A stretch of DNA of 64,000 bases from contig NZ_WSTB01000007.1 in assembly GCF_009789235.1 (NCBI RefSeq), positions 1 through 64,000 on the forward strand, given 5' to 3'. The notes beneath the pieces were generated by a model that saw only the letters and a list, made by a program, of their open reading frames with translations, had not been told where the DNA came from and did not search any database. This document shows positions 34,623 to 43,321 of this stretch, piece after piece. The position numbers and the translations under genes are program-made. This DNA is from Flavobacterium hydrocarbonoxydans. GTDB lineage: Bacteria > Bacteroidota > Bacteroidia > Flavobacteriales > Flavobacteriaceae. How positions within the stretch are numbered: the first letter of the stretch is position 1; every line of letters begins with the position of its first letter.

Positions 34623-35774
34623 ATGAAAAATAAAGCCTATTGGATTTTTGCTATTCTTACCATTTCAATAATCACAATTGCATTTAGCTATACTAAACTT
34701 TTTGTTGCCAAAAAGAAAATGATGGCAACTACGGATTGCGCAGAAATTCCAAATACTTCATCTGAACCTTCGTTATTTAAACCAACTATACTCAACACAA
34801 CTGTACCTCCAGCTGATAAAATCCCAAAAGGGATGGTTTGGATTCCTGGAGGAGAATTTTCGATGGGAAGTAATATTGAAGATGAAAGTTTATGCAGTAT
34901 AAAAGGAGTTACCAAAGATGCGGCACCGATACATCAGGTCTATGTTGATGGATTTTATATGGATAAAACCGAAGTTACAAACGATCAATTTGAAGCTTTT
35001 GTAAAAGCGACCGGCTATGTAACATTAGCAGAAAAAAAGCCTACTCCAGAAGAATATCCGGGAGTTCCTTTAGAAAATTTGATTGCTGGATCGGCAGTTT
35101 TTACACCAACTCCTACTAAAGTAGCCTTAAACGATTATATGCAATGGTGGACCTATCAGGGAGGTGCCGATTGGAGACATCCCGAGGGCGCAGAAAGTTC
35201 CATTAAAGGAAAAGGAAATTATCCTGTTGTACAAGTTTCCTGGGAAGATGCTGCTGCTTATGCAAAATGGGCCGGCAAAAGATTACCAACTGAAGCAGAA
35301 TGGGAATTTGCAGCTCGCGGCGGAAAAAAAGGAGAACTTTACGCTTGGGGAAATACATTAAAACCAAAAGGAAAATTTCAAGCCAATATTTACCAAGGAA
35401 AATTTCCTTTGGAAAAAGGAGATACTGGAGAAGATGGATTTATAGGTATTGCTCCTACTGCACAATACGCTCCTAACGGATACGGATTATACGATGTAGG
35501 CGGAAATGTATGGGAATGGACAAACGACTGGTATTCTGATGTTTATTATAATGAACTAAGTGAAAAGGGAGGAGTAATCAAAAATCCACAAGGTCCTAGC
35601 ACTACCAGTGACCCAACCGAGCCAGGTGCCGCAAAAAAAGTACAACGTGGCGGTTCCTTTTTATGTACCGACCAATATTGTACCCGTTACATGGTAGGAA
35701 CGAGAGGAAAAGGTGAATATAATTCTCCTGCCAATCATCTTGGTTTTAGATGTGTACAGGATATTAAAAAATAA
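34623..35774 (+). CDS. Formylglycine-generating enzyme family protein (SUMF1-like)
   Basis: This 383-residue protein has an N-terminal membrane segment (about 7-25), then the FGE-sulfatase domain from about 70: GMVWIPGGEFSMGS, FYMDKTEVTNDQFEAFV, LPTEAEWEFAARGG, GYGLYDVGGNVWEW and GGSFLCTDQYCTRY. The two cysteines of the last motif (348 and 353) correspond to the catalytic Cys pair of genuine formylglycine-generating enzymes, which oxidise a cysteine in a CxPxR sulfatase motif. Many family members lack them, so this one may be catalytically competent. No sulfatase gene is in the window. I use the ATG at 34623; an upstream TTG lies in the terminator. Confidence 0.85.
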   Translation: MKNKAYWIFAILTISIITIAFSYTKLFVAKKKMMATTDCAEIPNTSSEPSLFKPTILNTTVPPADKIPKGMVWIPGGEFSMGSNIEDESLCSIKGVTKDAAPIHQVYVDGFYMDKTEVTNDQFEAFVKATGYVTLAEKKPTPEEYPGVPLENLIAGSAVFTPTPTKVALNDYMQWWTYQGGADWRHPEGAESSIKGKGNYPVVQVSWEDAAAYAKWAGKRLPTEAEWEFAARGGKKGELYAWGNTLKPKGKFQANIYQGKFPLEKGDTGEDGFIGIAPTAQYAPNGYGLYDVGGNVWEWTNDWYSDVYYNELSEKGGVIKNPQGPSTTSDPTEPGAAKKVQRGGSFLCTDQYCTRYMVGTRGKGEYNSPANHLGFRCVQDIKK

Positions 35775-35807
35775 TTTAAAAAAAACTTTTTAGAACTTTT
35801 CACACCT

Positions 35808-35848
35808 AACAATTGCCCAACTTTATATAGATAAGTTGGGCAATTGTT
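35808..35848 (+). terminator. Terminator after the formylglycine-generating enzyme gene
   Basis: A perfect 16-bp stem AACAATTGCCCAACTT / AAGTTGGGCAATTGTT with an 8-9 base loop, then a short T-rich stretch that runs into the pepT promoter box. Confidence 0.8.
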
Positions 35849-35851
35849 GTT

Positions 35852-35859
35852 TATATTTG
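35852..35859 (+). promoter_or_regulatory. -7 promoter box of pepT
   Basis: TATATTTG, followed by C, matches TAnnTTTG and lies 15 bp before the pepT ATG. The upstream half of the promoter overlaps the terminator hairpin. Confidence 0.5.
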
Positions 35860-35874
35860 CCTAAAAATAAACAA

Positions 35875-37152
35875 ATGCAACATATTATAGATCGTTTTAT
35901 CAGTTATGTAACAATTGATACCGAATCAGACCCGAATTCACAAACTACGCCAAGTACCGAAAAACAGTGGATTCTAGCTAATAAATTAGTAGCAGAACTT
36001 AAATCAATTGGTTTAATAGATGTTACCATAGATGACAAAGCTTACATCATGGCTACATTACCAAGTAATGTAGAGCATGAAGTTCCAACCATTGGTTTTG
36101 TTTCGCATTTTGATACTTCTCCCGATTTTAGCGGAGCCAATGTAAAACCTCAAATTATCGAAAATTACGATGGGAAAGACATTGTTTTGAATGCTGAGAA
36201 AAACATCATTTTATCGCCAAATTATTTCAAAGATTTGCTGCAATATAAAGGGCAAACCATCATTACAACTGACGGAACTACGCTATTAGGTGCTGATGAT
36301 AAAGCTGGAATTACCGAAATTGTTTCGGCAATGGAGTATTTAGTTCAAAATCCAGAAATTAAACACGGGAAGATCAGAATTGGCTTTACTCCAGATGAAG
36401 AAATTGGTCGCGGAGCGCATCATTTTGATGTAGCAAAATTTGGAGCTCAATGGGCTTATACTATGGATGGGAGCCAGATTGGCGAATTAGAATACGAAAA
36501 TTTTAATGCGGCTGGAGCCAAAATTACTTTCAAAGGAAAAAGTGTTCACCCTGGTTATGCCAAAGGCAAAATGATCAACTCGATGCTGATTGCAAATGAT
36601 TTTATCAACGAACTTCCAAAAGGAGAAACGCCTCAGGAAACTAAAGGTTACGAAGGTTTTTTTCACGTACATCACGTAACCGGAAGCATCGAAGAAACAG
36701 TTTTAGAATTGATTATCCGTGATCACAACAAGAAAAAATTCGAAAAACGAAAAGATTTAATTGGAAAAATTGCCAAAAAAATCAATAAAAAATTCGCTAA
36801 ACAATTTGGAGAAGATATTGTAATTGCTGAAGTTAAAGATCAGTATTATAATATGAAAGAAAAAGTAACTCCTGTAAAACATATTGTAGATATTGCCGAA
36901 AAAGCTATGCGGGAATTAGGCATAAAACCAATTATAAAACCAATTCGTGGCGGAACAGATGGTTCGCAATTATCGTATATGGGATTGCCGTGTCCGAATA
37001 TATTTGCCGGTGGCCATAACTTTCACGGAAAATACGAATATGTTCCGGCTGAAAGCATTCAGAAAGCCACTGATGTAATTGTCAAAATTGCTGAATTGAC
37101 CGCTATTCCTGGTGTATTTGATGTAACTGAAAAATCTAAAACTAGAAAATAA
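35875..37152 (+). CDS. pepT: Peptidase T (tripeptide aminopeptidase)
   Basis: This 425-residue cytoplasmic dizinc M20 aminopeptidase removes the N-terminal residue of tripeptides. Metal and catalytic motifs are visible in order: [39 protein letters not shown] and, near the end, [19 protein letters not shown] with GGHNFHG. The length fits PepT. A TTG 13 codons upstream in the same frame lies in the terminator/promoter, so the ATG at 35875 is chosen. The next gene starts two bases after its stop, so the two are co-transcribed. Confidence 0.95.
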   Translation: MQHIIDRFISYVTIDTESDPNSQTTPSTEKQWILANKLVAELKSIGLIDVTIDDKAYIMATLPSNVEHEVPTIGFVSHFDTSPDFSGANVKPQIIENYDGKDIVLNAEKNIILSPNYFKDLLQYKGQTIITTDGTTLLGADDKAGITEIVSAMEYLVQNPEIKHGKIRIGFTPDEEIGRGAHHFDVAKFGAQWAYTMDGSQIGELEYENFNAAGAKITFKGKSVHPGYAKGKMINSMLIANDFINELPKGETPQETKGYEGFFHVHHVTGSIEETVLELIIRDHNKKKFEKRKDLIGKIAKKINKKFAKQFGEDIVIAEVKDQYYNMKEKVTPVKHIVDIAEKAMRELGIKPIIKPIRGGTDGSQLSYMGLPCPNIFAGGHNFHGKYEYVPAESIQKATDVIVKIAELTAIPGVFDVTEKSKTRK

Positions 37153-37154
37153 TT

Positions 37155-37742
37155 GTGGAACCAATTGCAGATAAAAAACACGTTTGGGATAAAATGAATA
37201 ATTGGGAGGAAGAAATTCTTTTTCTAAAAACCATTATTGATAAAACTGAGCTGATTGAAACTGTAAAATGGGGCGCTCCAGTTTATGTTTTCAATAAAAA
37301 AAATGTGATCGGAATTGGGGGTTTTAAAGACTATTTTGCGATTTGGTTTTACAACGGTGTCTTTTTAAAAGATGAAAAAAAGAAACTCATCAATGCTCAG
37401 GAAGACAAAACAAAATCATTACGTCAGTGGCGTTTTACGTCAAAAGAGGACGTTAACGAAAAAGAAGTTCTAGAATATATTGTTGAAGCTATAGAAAACG
37501 AAAAGCAAGGTAAAGTTCTCAAACCTGCTAAAAAAGAAGCAATTATCTCGGAACTTTTAAATAAGGAAATGAACCAGAATAAGGATTTAGCAGAAGCTTT
37601 TCAGAAATTTACTCCTTACAAACAATATGAGTTTTTAGAATATATAGAAACCGCCAAACAAGAGAAAACTAAATTGACCAGACTTGAAAAAATCATTCCG
37701 ATGATTTTGGAAGGTATTGGTTTGAATGATAAATACAGGTAG
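37155..37742 (+). CDS. YdeI/OmpD-associated family protein with DUF1801 domain
   Basis: This 195-residue cytoplasmic protein has an N-terminal DUF1801-like domain (about 10-110; ETVKWGAPVYVFNKKNVIGI and FAIWFYNGVFLKD) and a C-terminal bacteriocin-protection (YdeI/OmdA) segment with AFQKFTPYKQYEFLEYIETA and KTKLTRLEKII. The family is linked to envelope-stress or bacteriocin tolerance in enterobacteria; the mechanism is not established. The start is GTG, two bases after the pepT stop, indicating coupling. A strong terminator follows. Confidence 0.8.
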   Translation: MEPIADKKHVWDKMNNWEEEILFLKTIIDKTELIETVKWGAPVYVFNKKNVIGIGGFKDYFAIWFYNGVFLKDEKKKLINAQEDKTKSLRQWRFTSKEDVNEKEVLEYIVEAIENEKQGKVLKPAKKEAIISELLNKEMNQNKDLAEAFQKFTPYKQYEFLEYIETAKQEKTKLTRLEKIIPMILEGIGLNDKYR

Positions 37743-37787
37743 AATTTAAAAATTCCAAAAAATAAATTCCAAATTCCAAAAGGATTG

Positions 37788-37830
37788 AAACCTTTTTCAA
37801 AGTTTTGAACTTTGAAAAAGGTTTTTTTTT
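37788..37830 (+). terminator. Terminator after the pepT-YdeI unit
   Basis: A perfect stem of about 16 bp (AAACCTTTTTCAAAGTT / AACTTTGAAAAAGGTTT) with a 3-base loop and a T-run. It is preceded by AAATTCC-type words at 37745-37780. Confidence 0.88.
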
Positions 37831-37840
37831 GTCAATTCCT

Positions 37841-37916
37841 AACGAGGAATCTCCACTAGATACTCTATATAGTTATTCTTCAATCTTTGTCAAGATACTT
37901 ATAGAGATTCCTCGTT
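37841..37916. repeat. 13-bp perfect inverted repeat enclosing 50 bp
   Basis: AACGAGGAATCTC (37841-37853) and GAGATTCCTCGTT (37904-37916) are exact reverse complements. The enclosed 50 bp is AT-rich. It lies next to the structured RNA element at 37957-38044. No transposase is nearby; function unknown. Confidence 0.6.
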
Positions 37917-37956
37917 CGAAATGAAAAAAAATAAACAAAAACATTCTTGTTGAAAA

Positions 37957-38044
37957 CGGATGCCCTAGCCCCGATAGGAGTGAAAATCCTTTTGTTTTTT
38001 TCTTTAAAAAACAAAAGATTGTAACGGATAGCGGGATTAGCTCC
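37957..38044 (-). ncRNA. Candidate structured RNA of the Flavo-1 type, or a related flavobacterial repeat
   Basis: On the minus strand it starts GGAGCTAATCCCGCTATCCG, has a central hairpin of CTTTTGTTTTTT pairing with AAAAAACAAAAG across a 4-base loop, and ends CCTATCGGGGCTAGGGCATC. The outer arms TAATCCCG and CGGGGCTA can pair with one mismatch. From memory, this sequence type recurs in spacers of many Flavobacteria and matches what has been described as the Flavo-1 RNA motif, whose function is unknown. The name is recall, not a search result. It lies downstream of yajC on the same strand. Confidence 0.6.
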
Positions 38045-38108
38045 TAAAAAAAAAGATTTGGTTTTATATATAAATCGTGGTGACAAAACTGGAATGAATT
38101 TTCAATAA

Positions 38109-38153
38109 AAAAATCCCAAACTCCAATTATTACATTGGAATTTGGGATTTATA
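38109..38153 (-). terminator. Terminator after yajC
   Basis: An imperfect 17-bp stem AAATCCCAAACTCCAAT / ATTGGAATTTGGGATTT with a 6-base loop, followed on the minus strand by a T-run (plus-strand A7 at 38109-38115). Its arms use the same AAATCCC/ATTCCAA words as other spacer repeats in the window. Confidence 0.8.
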
Positions 38154-38178
38154 TTTTTTTGGAATTTCTAAAAAAAAA

Positions 38179-38457
38179 TTAAGCTTTTTTAGCATTCAAA
38201 GCAGCACTCATTTCCATAGAAATTGCAGAACGCTCTAATTTTAATTTTCCAGACATTGTTTCGATGATTACTGTAGTTTCTGAAAGCTCAGCCACTTTAC
38301 CATGAATACCACTTTTTGTAATTATTTTATCACCCACTTTAAGGGCGCTTTCAAATTCTTTTTCTTTTTTTGCCTTTTTTTGTGCTGGCATTATCATAAA
38401 GAAATAAAGCACAGCAAACATTAGTAAATATGGGGCAAATTTCATTACATCTTGCAT
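38179..38457 (-). CDS. yajC: Preprotein translocase subunit YajC
   Basis: This 92-residue inner-membrane protein has a single N-terminal transmembrane helix (about 6-24, FAPYLLMFAVLYFFMIMPAQ) ending in the family motif MPAQKKAKKEKEF, then a small cytoplasmic domain with KVGDKIITKSGIHGKVAE. YajC accompanies SecDF in the Sec translocase. The length is normal. nusB lies 110 bp upstream on the same strand, so the two may be co-transcribed. Confidence 0.95.
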   Translation of the reverse strand: MQDVMKFAPYLLMFAVLYFFMIMPAQKKAKKEKEFESALKVGDKIITKSGIHGKVAELSETTVIIETMSGKLKLERSAISMEMSAALNAKKA

Positions 38458-38567
38458 AGTGTATAGTTTTAATTTTGTTGTTAATATTCTTATTATTGAC
38501 TCTTCGATTTTACTCAGAGTGACATTCTAATTGGATTTTGGATTTTCAAATTTAAGATTTTAGAATC

Positions 38568-39512
38568 TTACATTAAACCTCTACCCACTTTTATCATTTT
38601 TTTGTTGGCTTCTAGTTCTTTTACCAAATTATCCAGAATCCCGTTGATAAAAATACTACTTTTTGGAGTAGAATATTCTTTGGCAATCTCTAAATATTCG
38701 TTAAGGGTAACTTTTACAGGAATTGATGGGAATTTTAAAAACTCACAAATTGCCATTTTCAAAATAATCGTATCAATTTCGGCAATTCTTTCACTGTCCC
38801 AGTTTGGTGTTTTATCATCGTATTCTTTTGCAAAAATGGATTCGTTTAAAACTGTTCTTCTGAATAAATCTTTAGCGAAATCTTTATCTTCAACATCTTT
38901 ATACAATTTTGGCACTCTAAAATCATCCGGATCTTCCGTTTTGATAGCTTTCAATTGTTTGATAATATGCGTATTTACAACCGGAATATCATCAACCCAG
39001 GTCAATTTATCATCTTCCAGATACTCATATAATTTTTCGTTAGGAACAATTACTTCGGCAAATAAATCAATTATAAATTGTCTGTCTTCATCAAAAGTAT
39101 TGGTAGTGTTGCTCATGTACTTTTTGTACAATTCGCTTGCTTTAATATCATTTAAAAGCAATAAAATATAATCGTCATTTAACTGCCAATTGTTGATTTT
39201 ACGGTTTTCTAAAGCAATACTAAGCGAGTTGCTTTCGGCAAGAAGCTGAAAAATTTTATTTTTGATAAACTTCTCGTTCGGATTACGTTCTGCAGGGGTT
39301 GCAAGATGTTTTTTGCTTGAAAGATGTAAAAAAACAGATTCTTTTTTGCAAATTTCAATCAACGAAGAAAGCATTATAAGGTATAAATCCTGAATATTAT
39401 CAATACTGTAAAAAAGAAATTTTTCTTCTTTTTCCATATTATCAGAACCACTTTGATGCATTGCATAAATGGATTGCATTACTTTAACGCGTATGTGTCT
39501 TCTATTTACCAC
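38568..39512 (-). CDS. nusB: Transcription antitermination/ribosome biogenesis factor NusB, long form
   Basis: This 314-residue protein starts MVNRRHIRVKVMQSIYAMHQ, the NusB N-terminus with the RRHIR motif. The NusB fold resumes in the C-terminal half: RRTVLNESIFAKEY, IDTIILKMAICEF, PVKVTLNEYLEIAKEYSTPK and SSIFINGILDNL. NusB binds BoxA RNA with NusE and supports rRNA transcription. Proteobacterial NusB is about 140 residues; the extra central region (about 45-190) is usual in Bacteroidota. The start codon is GTG (39512), supported by the family N-terminus and a -7 box 28 bp upstream. Confidence 0.92.
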   Translation of the reverse strand: MVNRRHIRVKVMQSIYAMHQSGSDNMEKEEKFLFYSIDNIQDLYLIMLSSLIEICKKESVFLHLSSKKHLATPAERNPNEKFIKNKIFQLLAESNSLSIALENRKINNWQLNDDYILLLLNDIKASELYKKYMSNTTNTFDEDRQFIIDLFAEVIVPNEKLYEYLEDDKLTWVDDIPVVNTHIIKQLKAIKTEDPDDFRVPKLYKDVEDKDFAKDLFRRTVLNESIFAKEYDDKTPNWDSERIAEIDTIILKMAICEFLKFPSIPVKVTLNEYLEIAKEYSTPKSSIFINGILDNLVKELEANKKMIKVGRGLM

Positions 39513-39540
39513 CTTGTAAGAACATTTAAAAATTAGTCTG

Positions 39541-39548
39541 CAAAATTA
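39541..39548 (-). promoter_or_regulatory. -7 promoter box of nusB
   Basis: Minus strand TAATTTTG matches TAnnTTTG and is followed by C. It is 28 bp before the GTG start. No -33 TTG at standard spacing. Confidence 0.5.
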
Positions 39549-39620
39549 TGAATTTAACGTCTTATATTAAAATTTAATACCATAAAAAACGTTTCAAAAA
39601 ACTAATTCATAATCGATATA

Positions 39621-39680
39621 AAAAAAATCTCAGTTTTCAACCTTCGTTTCTGATGAAACAAAGAGCTAAAAACTGAGATT
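39621..39680 (-). terminator. Terminator with nested hairpin after leucine dehydrogenase
   Basis: AATCTCAGTTTT (39626-39637) pairs with AAAACTGAGATT (39669-39680). Inside the loop a second small hairpin GTTTC-TGAT-GAAAC is present. On the minus strand the outer stem is followed by a T-run. Confidence 0.75.
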
Positions 39681-39694
39681 GTAAACTTAAAATA

Positions 39695-40801
39695 TTATTT
39701 TTTACTGTTTTCAATTTTTCTCAAATCAATACGATTTTGAGCAATTGTTAAAGCAGCTTTATGTGTTGTCATTCCGTTTTTCACAGCATAATCGATAATC
39801 TCTAACGTAGTGTTGTAGATGTTTTCGGTTTTGCTCATGATTTCAGCTTTACCATAATGCTCTAATTCAGCATAAACATTGATAATTCCACCAGCATTGA
39901 TCAAGAAATCCGGAGCGTATAAAATACCTCTTTCCTGCAATCTTGCTCCGTGTACATTCTCATCAGCAAGCTGATTGTTGGCAGCACCAGCAATAACTTT
40001 TGCTTTGATTTTGTTTACTGTATTATCATTAATTGTTGCTCCCATCGCACATGGCGCATAAATATCTACATCAGCAGTATATAAATCTTCGCCTGTATAA
40101 ATAGTTGCTCCGTATTTTTGAGCTACCTGATATAATTTTTCTTCGTTGATATCGGTAATCGTTACCTGCGCTCCTTCTTTAGTCAAATAATCAACCAAAG
40201 TTTCACCTACGTGACCAATTCCCTGAACCAAAACTTTTTTGCCGTCTAAAACATCAGAACCAAACTGACTTTTAGCAGCCGCTTTCATTCCTAAATAAAC
40301 TCCGTAAGCAGTTATAGGCGAAGGATTTCCTGAACCACCTCTTTCTTCAGAGATACCTGTTACATAAGGCGTAACATCTCTTACAGTATCCATGTCTTTT
40401 GTTTCCATCCCAACATCTTCAGCAGTGATATATCTTCCGCTTAAAGAGTGAACAAACTCACCAAACTTACGCATCAATTCAGGTGTTTTTTGCGTTTTAG
40501 CATCACCAATAATTACTGCTTTACCTCCACCAATATTCAATCCGGTAATGGCAGATTTATATGTCATACCTCTTGAAAGACGCAAAACATCGTTTAATGC
40601 TTCCCATTCGGTATTATAATTCCACATTCTAGTACCTCCTAAAGCTGGCCCCATAACTGAATTATGAATACCAATAATTGCTTTTAAACCTGTATCTTTG
40701 TCATTGCAAAATACAATTTGTTCATGATCGTCAAAAGATAACTGACCAAAAACAGGATCCATTTTTTGAAGTTCTTTTCCAGTTGCGAAAGTTGCATCCA
40801 T
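39695..40801 (-). CDS. Leucine dehydrogenase-type Glu/Leu/Phe/Val dehydrogenase
   Basis: This 368-residue cytoplasmic enzyme reversibly deaminates branched-chain amino acids with NAD. Features: VMGPALGGTRMW, the catalytic lysine in GLNIGGGKAVIIGD, YITAEDVGM and the Rossmann loop VQGIGHVGETL (GxGxxG). The length fits leucine dehydrogenase (about 364) better than glutamate dehydrogenase (about 450). Its product, 2-oxoisocaproate, feeds the leucine pathway that ends at HMG-CoA lyase, whose gene is 12 kb away. Monocistronic, with a TAAATTTG box about 50 bp upstream. Confidence 0.9.
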   Translation of the reverse strand: MDATFATGKELQKMDPVFGQLSFDDHEQIVFCNDKDTGLKAIIGIHNSVMGPALGGTRMWNYNTEWEALNDVLRLSRGMTYKSAITGLNIGGGKAVIIGDAKTQKTPELMRKFGEFVHSLSGRYITAEDVGMETKDMDTVRDVTPYVTGISEERGGSGNPSPITAYGVYLGMKAAAKSQFGSDVLDGKKVLVQGIGHVGETLVDYLTKEGAQVTITDINEEKLYQVAQKYGATIYTGEDLYTADVDIYAPCAMGATINDNTVNKIKAKVIAGAANNQLADENVHGARLQERGILYAPDFLINAGGIINVYAELEHYGKAEIMSKTENIYNTTLEIIDYAVKNGMTTHKAALTIAQNRIDLRKIENSKK

Positions 40802-40850
40802 AGTGTTACTATTTATTTATTAAAATTATGAATTCGTCAAAAAGACAACT

Positions 40851-40858
40851 CAAATTTA
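40851..40858 (-). promoter_or_regulatory. -7 promoter box of the leucine dehydrogenase gene
   Basis: Minus strand TAAATTTG matches TAnnTTTG, 50 bp before the ATG. No -33 TTG identified. Confidence 0.45.
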
Positions 40859-41004
40859 AATAAAAAATACACATGTGCTAATTTTTTAGCTTTTTAATAA
40901 CGATTTAATAGTTAAAGACGATTGCGAAAATTGCTTTATCTCTAACATTAAATTGAGAATAATTTACAAAACCTTTTGGTTTCAACATCGAATATCTCAC
41001 AAAA

Positions 41005-42783
41005 ATGAAAGAATTACGTTATTTAGATAAATATTTCATCAAATACAAATACAGTTTTTCTCTTGGTATTTTAATCGCAATAATCTCACAAATATTTGCT
41101 TTATTCACTCCAAAACTTATTAGTAAGTCATTAAATGAAATTGAAAAGTTTGATAAATTGCCAAAAGCAGATCAAATGTCACAAGTCATTATTGATGCTT
41201 ATCGAGGGGATTTAATTCATAATGTACTCTTAATTATAGCTACTGCAATAATTTCAGGTTTTTTTCTCTTCTTAACCCGTCAGACCTTAATTGTAATGTC
41301 ACGTCATATTGAGTTTGATTTAAAAAATGAGGTTTTTAAACAATACGAGAATCTTTCGCAAAACTTTTACAAACAAAACCGCACTGGAGATTTGATGAAT
41401 CGTATAAGCGAAGATGTTTCGAAAGTCCGTATGTATGTTGGGCCTGCCGTTATGTACACGATAAATACTTTTATTCGCTTTGCCATTGTGATTATATATA
41501 TGTATAATGTTTCGCCATTACTAACCTTATATACCATTCTTCCTTTACCCATTTTGTCTTATTGTATTTTCAAATTAAGTTCTGAAATCAATAAACGAAG
41601 TACCATTTTTCAGCAATATTTATCGAAAGTATCCAGTTTTTCGCAAGAAATATTTTCTGGAATCCGAGTAATAAAAGCCTATTCGTTAGAAAATCAGCAT
41701 CAGCATAATATGGTGGCTCTTGCCCAGGAAAGCAAAAGCAAAAGTTTGAATCTGGCAAAAGTCCAGTCGTTGTTTGGCCCTCTGATGATTGCCCTTATCG
41801 GAATTAGTAATTTAGTCGTGATTTATTTTGGAGGTGTCATGTACATCAACGGAACCATTCCGAACATCGGAACTATTGCCGAGTTTATTTTATATGTAAA
41901 TATGCTCACCTGGCCCGTTGCTTCGTTAGGATGGGTTTCGTCTATGGTACAAGAGGCAGAAGCTTCGCAGAAACGTTTGAATGAATTCCTGAAAATTGAA
42001 CCGGAAATCCAAAATAATAACGAAAATCCATCCGATATTCAGGGATCTATTATTTTCGAAAATGTAAGTTATACTTACGAAGACACCAATATTGAAGCCT
42101 TGAAAAATGTTTCTTTCACAGTAAAAAAAGGAGAAACATTAGCCGTTTTAGGAAAAACAGGCTCTGGAAAATCGACAATTTTATCTCTAATTTCCCGCTT
42201 ATATGATGTTACCGATGGAAAAATTACAATTGACGAAAACGAAATAAGCACTTTAAATCTAAATGATTTACGAAACAACATCGGTATTGTGCCTCAGGAT
42301 GCGTTTTTATTTTCGGATACCATCAAAAATAATATCAAATTTGGAAATCAGGATGCAACCGATGAAGAAGTAATTGAAGCTGCAAAAAATGCTGTCGTTC
42401 ACGATAATATTATCACATTCAACAAACAATATGATACGATTTTAGGCGAAAGAGGTATTACACTTTCGGGAGGGCAAAAACAGCGTGTTTCGATTGCAAG
42501 AGCTATTATAAAAGATCCAGCAATACTGCTTTTTGATGATTGTTTATCAGCAGTGGATACTGAAACTGAAGAAATTATCCTGAATAATCTTTTTAATATT
42601 TGTAAAAATAAAACTACAATCATTGTAAGTCATCGTGTTTCATCGGCAAAAAATGCCGATAAAATAATCATTCTGGAAGATGGTAAAATCATCGAACAAG
42701 GCTCTCATAATCAATTAATAAATCAGGATGGTTATTATGCTGCTTTATATTTGAAACAACTTTCGGAAAAAGAATTACTTTAA
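41005..42783 (+). CDS. ABC exporter, fused permease and ATPase (MsbA/multidrug type)
   Basis: This 592-residue half-transporter works as a dimer in the inner membrane. The permease domain (about 15-320) has six transmembrane helices and the coupling segment FYKQNRTGDLMNRISED. The ATPase domain (about 345-580) has Walker A GKTGSGKST, the signature LSGGQKQR, Walker B ILLFDDCLSAVD and the H-loop VSHR. The substrate (lipid, drug or peptide) cannot be told from sequence. The PUR-family gene starts 53 bp downstream on the same strand. Confidence 0.92.
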   Translation: MKELRYLDKYFIKYKYSFSLGILIAIISQIFALFTPKLISKSLNEIEKFDKLPKADQMSQVIIDAYRGDLIHNVLLIIATAIISGFFLFLTRQTLIVMSRHIEFDLKNEVFKQYENLSQNFYKQNRTGDLMNRISEDVSKVRMYVGPAVMYTINTFIRFAIVIIYMYNVSPLLTLYTILPLPILSYCIFKLSSEINKRSTIFQQYLSKVSSFSQEIFSGIRVIKAYSLENQHQHNMVALAQESKSKSLNLAKVQSLFGPLMIALIGISNLVVIYFGGVMYINGTIPNIGTIAEFILYVNMLTWPVASLGWVSSMVQEAEASQKRLNEFLKIEPEIQNNNENPSDIQGSIIFENVSYTYEDTNIEALKNVSFTVKKGETLAVLGKTGSGKSTILSLISRLYDVTDGKITIDENEISTLNLNDLRNNIGIVPQDAFLFSDTIKNNIKFGNQDATDEEVIEAAKNAVVHDNIITFNKQYDTILGERGITLSGGQKQRVSIARAIIKDPAILLFDDCLSAVDTETEEIILNNLFNICKNKTTIIVSHRVSSAKNADKIIILEDGKIIEQGSHNQLINQDGYYAALYLKQLSEKELL

Positions 42784-42836
42784 TTGTTGTGTAATAGATA
42801 ATTTTTTATGATTTTTGAGTACTATTAATTCCAAAA

Positions 42837-43229
42837 ATGATAGAACGTATTATGAGAGAAAATGACATGTTAGAAAAAGAAGAGATTTTTTCTAAGGTAT
42901 TACGAGCAGGAAGAAGAACTTATTTCTTTGATGTGAGAGCTACTAAAGCTGACGATTATTACATCACTATTACAGAAAGCAAAAAATTTACTGAAGAAGA
43001 TGGTTCTTTTCATTTTAAAAAACACAAAATTTACTTATACAAAGAAGATTTTAGTGCTTTTGCCGAAATACTTGAAGAAATGACTTCATACGTCTTGAAC
43101 CACAAAGGCGAAGAAGTAATCTCTGAAAGACACCAAAAAGATTTTAAAAAAGAGTACGGTTCTGATAAACCTGAAGGAATTGCGACTCAAAGATCAAGTT
43201 TTACCGACATTGATTTTGATGATATTTAG
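42837..43229 (+). CDS. PUR-family DNA/RNA-binding protein (DUF3276)
   Basis: This 130-residue protein contains a single PUR repeat-like domain (about 15-85): EEIFSKVLRAGRRTYFFDVR, then ATKADDYYITITESKKF and HKIYLYKEDFSAF. Its C-terminal tail is charged (KKEYGSDKPEG) and ends FTDIDFDDI. Bacterial PUR proteins of Bacteroidota and spirochetes dimerise and bind single-stranded nucleic acid. The start at 42837 gives MIERIMREND; an ATG five codons in is also possible and fits many family members. A strong terminator follows. Confidence 0.88.
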   Translation: MIERIMRENDMLEKEEIFSKVLRAGRRTYFFDVRATKADDYYITITESKKFTEEDGSFHFKKHKIYLYKEDFSAFAEILEEMTSYVLNHKGEEVISERHQKDFKKEYGSDKPEGIATQRSSFTDIDFDDI

Positions 43230-43256
43230 TCATTAAAAAATGACTTTTTAAAACTT

Positions 43257-43291
43257 AAAGTCCAAAATGTGCTGCATTTTGGACTTTTTTT
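43257..43291 (+). terminator. Terminator after the PUR gene
   Basis: A perfect 13-bp stem AAAGTCCAAAATG / CATTTTGGACTTT with a 5-base loop and T-run. Only 30 bp remain before the next start codon. Confidence 0.88.
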
Positions 43292-43321
43292 ATATATTTA
43301 AAAATCAAAAACCACACGATC

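Noticed and set aside
35836..35874. TTG start for pepT
   Set aside because: It lies in the terminator stem and -7 box; the family N-terminus begins at the ATG at 35875.
38602..39171. Long open frame (189 codons) antisense to nusB
   Set aside because: It is entirely inside the nusB gene on the other strand, with no homology pattern or promoter; a shadow of the coding frame.
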